Assembly: GCA_902491565.1 (NCBI GenBank)
Contig: CABUIE010000029.1
Coordinates: forward strand, 1-8,110
Source: an uncultured Collinsella sp.
GTDB taxonomy: Bacteria > Actinomycetota > Coriobacteriia > Coriobacteriales > Coriobacteriaceae
Length of the DNA: 8,110 nucleotides
Direction: 5' to 3'
Positions 1-5,157 of this stretch are shown in pieces. The notes beneath the pieces were generated by a model, which saw only the letters and a list, made by a program, of their open reading frames with translations, ran no database searches and was not told the origin of the DNA. A program made the translations under genes and the position numbers. Position 1 is the stretch's first letter; each line of letters starts with the position of its first letter.

Positions 1-86
1 TCATGCCGAAATGGCGCGAAGCACGCGGTTGACAAAACTATAGAGACACGTCCCAGAATAATCATTCCCGGGCGCGTTGCGGTTGC

Positions 87-2237
87 CTAGTACTGGCTCT
101 CGTGCTTGCTGAAGAAGTCGAAGCGCGGGGGCAGCGGCTTCACGCGGTGCTCGCCAGGCTTCTCGCCCAGGCTTTCCACAAACTCGTCCGTGGAGGCAAA
201 GATGTTATCCCAGCTAAAGAAGGCGACCGGATCGACGTCGAAGTACTCGCAGATGAGCTCGCAGCCGGCCGGAACGATGCCGTGCATCAGGACGGTCGCC
301 ACGCGCAGCTCGGTAAAGGCGTCGACCAGGGCCTGCTTCATGGCGGCGTTGGCTGGCTCGCCCTCGAGCTTGTTGGCGGCCTTGGAGGCATCGCTCCAGC
401 GCTTGTTGGCGGCACGCAGGTAGTCGTCGCACACAGCGAGCGCGCGGTGCGTCTCGAACTTGTACATGGCCTGCTCAAACGCGAGGGCGGCCTGCTCGGC
501 GGCCTCCACCACGGTGGCCGAGGCGGCGCCGGCGGGGATGCAACCGTTGCGATAGGGGCTCTCGTCGCCCTCCTTGACGGCGACGCCGTAGAAGCAGCTG
601 CGGGCCAGGCGGTTGAAGACGCCGGTCAAAAGGGCGCTTTCCTTAAGGGCCGGATCGATGACGCGCTTGTCGTCGCAGGCGTGCACCTCGTTGCCGTCCT
701 TGTCCTTGCCGGTCACGCGGGTGTCGTATGCCTTGGGGCTAAAGCTCACCGGCTTCTCGGACAGGCCGAGCGACAGCCAGTGCGCGCGCATCTGCTCGCA
801 GGTGTAGTGGTTGAGCAGGTCGTCTGCCGGCGGGGGAGGCGTCTGCGAGGACGAGCTTGCCTTTTTGCCCATGTAGAGCAGGTGGTAGCAGGCGCTGACG
901 GTGCTCTGCGTGAGGTCCCAGCCCAGGGCCTCCCACATGGCGGTCTGCGCGATGCAGTAGAAATAGATGTTGTCCTGACCGATGAACTGGTAGATCTGAG
1001 CGTCGTCAGAGCACCACCAGTCGCGCCAGTCGAGCGAGCTGTGCTGGTAGGTGGGCGCGGGCACCTGTGTGGAGTCGGCGGCGGGCTCGCCCATGAGGGC
1101 GGCATCTTGGGCGGCGACACCCTCTGTCACGCCGGCGGCCTTGGCATCGCGTGCGAGTACGGTGCGGGTGTAGCTGATGGGCGCCCACAGGCTTTCGGGC
1201 CAGCACCAGCAGGTGACGTCGGAAACGCCGTCGACCTCGGGCACCGGAACGCCCCAGTCGATGTTGCCGGTGATGCGGAAGGGCACGAGCGCCTTGCCAC
1301 TGCGGAAGCGCACACCGCCGTTGGCGAGCACCGCGTGGGCGTCGTCGCGCTCCTTCCAGCTGGGGAAGGTGACGGTAAAGCTGCTCTTGTTGCCCTCGGG
1401 CTCCAGCACGGTGTGCTCGGGCAGCTGGTCCTCGACGGCGTCGAAGGCCTCGCGGAACTTGTTCTGGATGTAGAGCTGTGCCGGCAGCAGCCACTCCTCC
1501 ATGGTCTTGGAGACCACGGAGCGTACCTGCGGGTTCTGGGCGAGCTTGGCGGTGTAGGTCTTCATAAAGTCGAGGTAGGCCGGTAGGTCGAAGTAGAGAT
1601 TGTCGACCGGGCGCAGCTCGGGCACCTCGCCGGTGAGCTGGCTCTTGGGCGCGATGAGCTCCTCGGGCTCAAACTGGTGACCCAGGTCGCACTCGTCGGC
1701 ATAAGCCTTCTCGGACTTGCAACCTTGGATGGGGCAGCGGCCGATGACCTGGCGACCGTTGAGGAATGTGCCGGCCTTGGCGTCGTAGAACTGCAGCGTG
1801 GAGCGCTTGGAGATGGTGCCCTGCTCGTGCAGGCGCTCGATAATCTCGGCGGTCACCTCGTTGTGGATCTGGGCCGCCGGCTCAAGGCCCGAGCCGCCGT
1901 AGATGTCGCAGCTGATGTTGTAGTTGTTGAGGGTCGCGGCCTGGCGGGAGTGATTGGACTCGACATACTCGCCGATGGACTTGTCGTAGCCTTCGTTTTC
2001 CTTGAGCTTGCGGTAGCTCTCCATGATGGGCGAGCCATAGCAGTCGGTGCCCGAGGTGAAGATGACGTTCTCGCGGCCCAGACGGTCGCGCAGGAAGCGG
2101 GCGAAGAAGTCGGCCGGGACAAAGACGCCGCCGACGTGGCCAAAGTGAAGGCCCTTGTTGCCATAGGGCTCGCCGGCGGTAACGATGGCGCGGCGAGGCC
2201 AGCTGGGACGGTCGTTCATGGAGTATTTGGATGCCAT
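87..2237 (-). CDS. metG: methionyl-tRNA synthetase-like class I tRNA ligase
   Basis: A 716-residue class I aminoacyl-tRNA synthetase of the MetRS type, expected to act in the cytosol by charging tRNA-Met with methionine. Visible signatures: the HIGH motif as HFGH (residues 31-34), a connective-peptide zinc knuckle with C168, C173, C183 and H187, the MetRS-like ITGNIDWGVPVP segment (322-333), and an FIGQDNIYF block (418-426). The KMSKS loop reads GKKASSSSQTPPPP (457-470), so the second lysine of KMSKS is replaced by serine. In the helical anticodon domain, N542, R546 and W614 align by eye with the anticodon-reading N391, R395 and W461 of E. coli MetRS. An insertion of about 60 residues lies near 262-320, and no C-terminal EMAP/Trbp-like domain is present. 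The ATG at 2237 was chosen because AAGGAG lies 4 nt upstream; the frame stays open to 2330, but that extension is Arg-rich and unlike the family. It could be the main MetRS or a diverged paralogue; the gene symbol is given with that caveat. Confidence 0.85.
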   Translation of the reverse strand: MASKYSMNDRPSWPRRAIVTAGEPYGNKGLHFGHVGGVFVPADFFARFLRDRLGRENVIFTSGTDCYGSPIMESYRKLKENEGYDKSIGEYVESNHSRQAATLNNYNISCDIYGGSGLEPAAQIHNEVTAEIIERLHEQGTISKRSTLQFYDAKAGTFLNGRQVIGRCPIQGCKSEKAYADECDLGHQFEPEELIAPKSQLTGEVPELRPVDNLYFDLPAYLDFMKTYTAKLAQNPQVRSVVSKTMEEWLLPAQLYIQNKFREAFDAVEDQLPEHTVLEPEGNKSSFTVTFPSWKERDDAHAVLANGGVRFRSGKALVPFRITGNIDWGVPVPEVDGVSDVTCWCWPESLWAPISYTRTVLARDAKAAGVTEGVAAQDAALMGEPAADSTQVPAPTYQHSSLDWRDWWCSDDAQIYQFIGQDNIYFYCIAQTAMWEALGWDLTQSTVSACYHLLYMGKKASSSSQTPPPPADDLLNHYTCEQMRAHWLSLGLSEKPVSFSPKAYDTRVTGKDKDGNEVHACDDKRVIDPALKESALLTGVFNRLARSCFYGVAVKEGDESPYRNGCIPAGAASATVVEAAEQAALAFEQAMYKFETHRALAVCDDYLRAANKRWSDASKAANKLEGEPANAAMKQALVDAFTELRVATVLMHGIVPAGCELICEYFDVDPVAFFSWDNIFASTDEFVESLGEKPGEHRVKPLPPRFDFFSKHESQY

Positions 2238-2318
2238 GGGACTCCTTCGCATATGGTGGGAGCGCGGCCGGGTGCGGGGCTCGGCGGCGCGGTGGTCAAT
2301 TCGTGCATATCGTTCGAC

Positions 2319-2327
2319 ATTATCGCA
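2319..2327 (-). promoter_or_regulatory. candidate extended -10 promoter for the tRNA ligase gene
   Basis: On the minus strand the sequence reads TGC followed by GATAAT, resembling an extended -10 element (TGn-TATAAT). It would start transcription about 75 nt upstream of the ATG at 2237. No convincing -35 box sits 16-18 nt further upstream, so this is a weak call resting on position and a single box. Confidence 0.3.
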
Positions 2328-2369
2328 CATGCGGACGGGTACGTGGCAGGGGCGCTATCCTAAGATGCC

Positions 2370-2936
2370 ATGAATGAGATTTCCAACATACATGCGTTTG
2401 AGGACGAGGATTTTCTGCACGCCTGCTTTGTGTGGGGGATGGCCGTCGTCGGCGTGTTTGCCGTGTGCCTGGTGCCGGTGTTTATGCTGTTGGGCGGGCC
2501 TGCAGACTTGGATGCGGCTGACGCGGGCGGCTGGATGGCTGTCGTGGGCTGGATAGTCGGCTTGGCTGCGATCTCAATGGCGTCGTTCGCCGTGCACGAG
2601 CTGGTGCACGGTGTGTTTTTTAAGCTGCTGGCGCCTGCGGGCGCGAAGGTGACCTTTGGGGCGAATCGCGAGACGGCGATGATCTATGCCTGCGCCGAAG
2701 GCGTTGTGTATTCGCGCCGGCGGTACATGGCGGTTTGCCTGGCGCCGACGGTTGTTGTGACGACAACGCTTGCCCTGGGGTTTGCGTTTTCGGGTTATCC
2801 GCTGCTGTGCTATCTGGCTGCCGGCTTGCATTTGTCGGGCTGTGTAGGCGACTGGTATTACGTGCGGACCATTTTGCGCGACCGCCGCATTGTCGCCTGC
2901 GAGGATACGTCCTTTGGCGTGCGCTTTTTTGGGTGA
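2370..2936 (+). CDS. DUF3267-type membrane zincin-like protein
   Basis: A 188-residue integral membrane protein of the DUF3267 (putative zincin peptidase) type. Hydrophobic segments lie at about residues 19-41, 55-73, 119-140 and 143-160. An HExxH zinc-binding motif, HELVH (76-80), follows the second segment in the context AVHELVHGVFFKLL, typical of this family. A later SGCVGDWYY stretch (156-164) resembles the conserved glycine-aspartate patch near the family's C-terminus and may supply another metal ligand. The substrate is unknown; proteolytic activity is inferred only from the motif. No strong Shine-Dalgarno precedes the ATG, but a TATCCT box (2356-2361) lies just 8 nt upstream, so a leaderless or near-leaderless transcript is possible. 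It runs straight into queH (10-nt gap), whose ribosome-binding site overlaps this gene's TGA, suggesting co-transcription. Confidence 0.7.
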   Translation: MNEISNIHAFEDEDFLHACFVWGMAVVGVFAVCLVPVFMLLGGPADLDAADAGGWMAVVGWIVGLAAISMASFAVHELVHGVFFKLLAPAGAKVTFGANRETAMIYACAEGVVYSRRRYMAVCLAPTVVVTTTLALGFAFSGYPLLCYLAAGLHLSGCVGDWYYVRTILRDRRIVACEDTSFGVRFFG

Positions 2937-2940
2937 GGAG
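2934..2940 (+). promoter_or_regulatory. ribosome-binding site of queH overlapping the upstream stop codon
   Basis: TGAGGAG contains both the TGA stop of the upstream membrane protein gene and a GAGGAG Shine-Dalgarno. It directly abuts an ATG at 2941 (0 nt spacing, unusable) but lies 6 nt from the ATG at 2947. This decides the queH start and implies translational coupling. Confidence 0.65.
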
Positions 2941-2946
2941 ATGTCG

Positions 2947-3522
2947 ATGAAGTCGTTGTTGCTGCATGCGTGCTGTGCACCATGCTCGCTTGAGCCGGTT
3001 CGCCTGCTGCGCGAGGAGGGGTTTGAGCCCACGATTTGCTGGACCAACCCCAATATTCAACCGCGCGATGAATGGCAGCGCCGCTTGGACGAGCTGCGCC
3101 GGTGGTGTGCCGATGGCGACATCGAGCTCATCGAGGCGGGGGAGGACCGCGAGCGCTGGGAGGCCGGCGTGGCCCCACTGGGCGCCGATCGGCCTCGTCG
3201 CTGTCGCGCGTGCTATGCCCTGCGCTTGGCCGAGGCGTGCCGCGTGGCCCAGGAGCGCGGGTTTGAGTTCGTGGGCACGACGCTCGCCGTCTCGCCGTAC
3301 CAGCTGTTCGATACCTGCAATGACGTGCTTGAGCGCTTGGCGGCGGCACATGGGCTCACCCCGGTGATTCGCGATTTTCGCCCGTATTACCCCGAGGCGA
3401 CACGCCGTTCGCGCGAGCTTGGCATGTATCGGCAGAACTACTGTGGTTGCCGCTTCTCGGCTGTCGAGGCGGCCATGGACCGCGCCCGCATCCGCGACGA
3501 GCGCAAAGCCGCCAAAAAGTAG
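2947..3522 (+). CDS. queH: epoxyqueuosine reductase QueH (DUF208)
   Basis: A 191-residue protein of the QueH family, the cobalamin-independent, iron-sulfur epoxyqueuosine reductase that carries out the last step of queuosine synthesis at the wobble base of GUN-anticodon tRNAs. Diagnostic features: the N-terminal HACCAPCS motif (residues 7-14, adjacent cysteines C9 and C10), NPNIQP (35-40), RCRACYALRL (85-94, C86 and C89), and a late YCGCRFS (165-171). The paired cysteines plus the CxxC are the expected metal-cluster ligands. Length and motif order match the family, so it looks intact. ATG 2947 is preferred over ATG 2941 and over a TTG further upstream because of the GAGGAG spacing. It sits 64 nt before queA on the same strand, and QueA produces its substrate, which strongly supports the call. 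Confidence 0.93.
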   Translation: MKSLLLHACCAPCSLEPVRLLREEGFEPTICWTNPNIQPRDEWQRRLDELRRWCADGDIELIEAGEDRERWEAGVAPLGADRPRRCRACYALRLAEACRVAQERGFEFVGTTLAVSPYQLFDTCNDVLERLAAAHGLTPVIRDFRPYYPEATRRSRELGMYRQNYCGCRFSAVEAAMDRARIRDERKAAKK

Positions 3523-3550
3523 TTCACTTGGGACGTCAGCCTGCTAGGAT
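3523..3550 (+). promoter_or_regulatory. candidate promoter upstream of queA
   Basis: TTCACT (3523-3528) and TAGGAT (3545-3550) are separated by 16 nt; each matches the sigma-70-type consensus at four of six positions, and TAGGAT is a common actinobacterial -10 variant. The predicted start near 3557 would leave a leader of about 30 nt containing the queA Shine-Dalgarno AAGGAG (3573-3578). queA may therefore be transcribed both from here and by read-through from queH. Confidence 0.4.
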
Positions 3551-3586
3551 GTAGAGCGGACTTTAGCTATATAAGGAGAATCCGAC

Positions 3587-4804
3587 GTGTCTATGCGTAC
3601 CGATGATTTTGACTATAACCTGCCCGAAGAGCTCGTCGCCCAGGCGCCTGCCGAGCCGCGCGACTCCTGCCGCCTGCTGGTGGTTGATCGCAAAGGCTCC
3701 GAGACAGGAACGCCGTTAGGGCATGGCGGCACCGTCGAGCACCGCATCTTCCGTGACATCATCGACTATATCGAGCCGGGCGACGTGCTCGTCATCAACC
3801 AGACGCGCGTGATGCCGGCCCGTCTTATCGGTCGCAAGACGGGCTCGGGCGGCGTGGTCGAGACGTTGCTGCTCAAGCGCCGCGAGGATGTTGACCCGCT
3901 GGGCCATGTTTGGGAGTGCTTGGTCAAGCCGGGTAAGCGCCTGAAGCCCGGTGCTCAGATTGAGTATCGCGCCGGTGGCGCTCATGCGCCCGAGGGGGCT
4001 CCCGTGGTGCTGACGGCCGAGGTCGTCGACTTTGTCACCGATAGTCGCGGCGGCCGCCTGGTGCGTTTTGAGCCGGCCGGTTGCAATGCCGCCGGCGAGC
4101 CGCGCACGCTTGACGAGGCCATCCATGCTGCCGGTCACGTGCCGCTGCCGCCCTACATTACCGATTACGAGGGCGATCCCGAGAAATATCAGACCGTGTA
4201 CGCCATGAAGGAGGAGCACTCGGCTGCCGCTCCCACGGCGGGCCTGCATTTTACTCCTGAGCTCATGGCCGCTATCGAGGCCAAGGGTGCCAAGTTTGCC
4301 GCCGTCGAGCTCGAGGTGGGCATCGATACCTTCCGCTTGGTGGAGGAGGACGACCCCACGCAGCACGTCATGCACACCGAGCGCTACCACGTGTCGCAGG
4401 AGGTTGTCGACGCCGTGCATAAGGCCAAGGCCGAGGGTCATCGTGTGATCGCCGTCGGCACTACCGCAGTGCGCTCGCTCGAGAGCGCGTTTGACGCGGA
4501 CGCGCCGGTGTCCGATCCGGCTGTGACGGCGCGCTATTTTGAGGGCCGCGAGGACGGGGCCGACACGCTCGGCCGCGGTGACATCGTGGTGCGCGAGAAT
4601 GCGACGACGCAGCTCTACCTCATGCCCGGCTCGACCTATCACGTGGTCGACGCGCTGATCACGAACTTCCACGTGCCGCGCTCCACGCTCATGATGCTCG
4701 TGAGCGCACTTGCCACCCGCGACCAGATCATGGATGCCTACGCCGCCGCCATCGAGGAGCGCTACCGCTTCTTCAGCTTTGGCGACGCCATGCTCATTCA
4801 GTAG
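3587..4804 (+). CDS. queA: S-adenosylmethionine:tRNA ribosyltransferase-isomerase QueA
   Basis: A 405-residue QueA, which transfers and isomerises the ribosyl group of S-adenosylmethionine onto 7-aminomethyl-7-deazaguanine in tRNA to give epoxyqueuosine. Family motifs in order: DFDYNLPEELVAQAP (7-21), DSCRLLVVD (26-34), GDVLVINQTRVMPARL (65-80), GHVPLPPYI (183-191), the highly conserved APTAGLHF (215-222), GTTAVRSLES (291-300), VDALITNFHVPRSTLMMLVSA (354-374) and YRFFSFGDAMLI (393-404). It starts with GTG at 3587, 8 nt after AAGGAG; the in-frame ATG at 3593 would be 14 nt away. It is some 50 residues longer than the usual ~340-360, with extra loop sequence around 36-50, 130-140 and 301-333, while the core motifs are intact. 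Its product is the substrate of QueH, encoded just upstream. Confidence 0.96.
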   Translation: MSMRTDDFDYNLPEELVAQAPAEPRDSCRLLVVDRKGSETGTPLGHGGTVEHRIFRDIIDYIEPGDVLVINQTRVMPARLIGRKTGSGGVVETLLLKRREDVDPLGHVWECLVKPGKRLKPGAQIEYRAGGAHAPEGAPVVLTAEVVDFVTDSRGGRLVRFEPAGCNAAGEPRTLDEAIHAAGHVPLPPYITDYEGDPEKYQTVYAMKEEHSAAAPTAGLHFTPELMAAIEAKGAKFAAVELEVGIDTFRLVEEDDPTQHVMHTERYHVSQEVVDAVHKAKAEGHRVIAVGTTAVRSLESAFDADAPVSDPAVTARYFEGREDGADTLGRGDIVVRENATTQLYLMPGSTYHVVDALITNFHVPRSTLMMLVSALATRDQIMDAYAAAIEERYRFFSFGDAMLIQ

Positions 4805-4832
4805 GTTACGGCGTTTTACAAACGCCGTAACC
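4804..4832 (+). terminator. 13-bp perfect hairpin directly after queA
   Basis: GGTTACGGCGTTT (4804-4816) and AAACGCCGTAACC (4820-4832) pair perfectly around a 3-nt TAC loop; the first stem base is the last base of the queA stop codon. There is no run of T after the stem, so it is not a textbook intrinsic terminator. It is followed 3 nt later by the dispersed repeat at 4836, an arrangement repeated at the other end of the window. Confidence 0.6.
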
Positions 4833-4835
4833 GGT

Positions 4836-4943
4836 CGACGCTGCGCGGGCCGCATTTGGACAATCTGACGTTCAACTTCAAGGGCACGACCAGAAGGTCA
4901 GCGCCCTTTCGTTTCACGTCACCTTGTCTCAAATGTGACCCGC
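4836..4943. repeat. dispersed palindromic element, full copy
   Basis: Bases 4836-4884 are identical to 8062-8110. The element folds on itself as a long imperfect inverted repeat: GCGGG (4845-4849) with CCCGC (4939-4943), CATTTG (4853-4858) with CAAATG (4930-4935), GACAA (4859-4863) with TTGTC (4924-4928), TGACGT (4866-4871) with ACGTCA (4916-4921), AAGGGC (4880-4885) with GCCCTT (4903-4908), and GACC (4888-4891) with GGTC (4896-4899) around an AGAA loop. It carries no credible coding sequence and lies between two convergent genes. It may be a MITE-like or BIME-like element, or a structured RNA tail; the right boundary is set by the visible pairing. Confidence 0.75.
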
Positions 4944-4995
4944 TCGCTGACTCTGCCATTACATCGGTGTTGCCGTGGTTGTTGAGTAGTCATTG

Positions 4996-5054
4996 GGCAC
5001 TTGGCACTTGGGGACGTTCCTTTTGTGCCGGCACTTGGGGACAGTCCTTGCGCC
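4996..5054. repeat. tandem REP-like palindromic units (GGCACTTGGGGAC)
   Basis: GGCACTT occurs three times in close succession (4996-5002, 5003-5009, 5030-5036). The second and third begin longer units, 5003-5029 and 5030-5054, that abut exactly. Each unit is a dyad: GGCAC with GTGCC outside and GGGAC with GTTCC inside for the first, and GGAC-A-GTCC inside for the second. Short GC-rich dyads with a GGGGAC-GTCC core resemble REP sequences linked in other bacteria to Y1/RAYT transposases; that link is an inference, as no transposase gene is in the window. Confidence 0.6.
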
Positions 5055-5064
5055 GATCTAAATA

Positions 5065-5131
5065 AGTTGCGGTGAGATAGTTCTTGAATTGACCTTTTTG
5101 AGGGCTAGATAGGAACTATCTCACCGCAACT
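5065..5131. repeat. stem-loop with perfect 19-bp inverted repeat
   Basis: AGTTGCGGTGAGATAGTTC (5065-5083) is the exact reverse complement of 5113-5131, with a 29-nt loop containing CCTTTTTGAGGG. The stem can extend inward by a few wobble pairs. It lies 27 nt beyond the stop codon of the minus-strand coiled-coil gene, so it may help end that transcript. On that strand it is followed by TATTTAGAT, only mildly T-rich. Perfect arms this long also fit a small mobile palindrome. Confidence 0.7.
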
Positions 5132-5157
5132 GCGTTGGGGCGTTTTTGGCAACTGGC

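Noticed and set aside
29..34. Exact TTGACA box at the left edge
   Set aside because: The best downstream -10-like sequence (AGAATA, 55-60) is 20 nt away, and no plus-strand gene follows.
102..1586. Long plus-strand open frame (494 codons) opposite the tRNA ligase gene
   Set aside because: It is antisense to a gene with clear family motifs; its Gly/Ala/Val/Leu-rich composition is the usual high-GC shadow, and no Shine-Dalgarno precedes it.
2238..2330. N-terminal extension of the tRNA ligase to 2330
   Set aside because: It would add 31 Arg-rich residues not expected in the family and place the good AAGGAG site inside the coding region.
3716..4855. Long minus-strand open frame opposite queA
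   Set aside because: It mirrors queA codons, has a His/Arg/Leu-rich composition and shows no recognisable motif.
4996..5054. Possible CRISPR array
   Set aside because: The repeated units abut directly with no spacers and there are too few of them; they are dyads rather than CRISPR repeats.
4856..5065. 69-codon plus-strand open frame in the queA downstream spacer
   Set aside because: It runs through the palindromic element and the GGCACTTGGGGAC repeat, starts with TTG and has no Shine-Dalgarno; it is repeat DNA read as protein.
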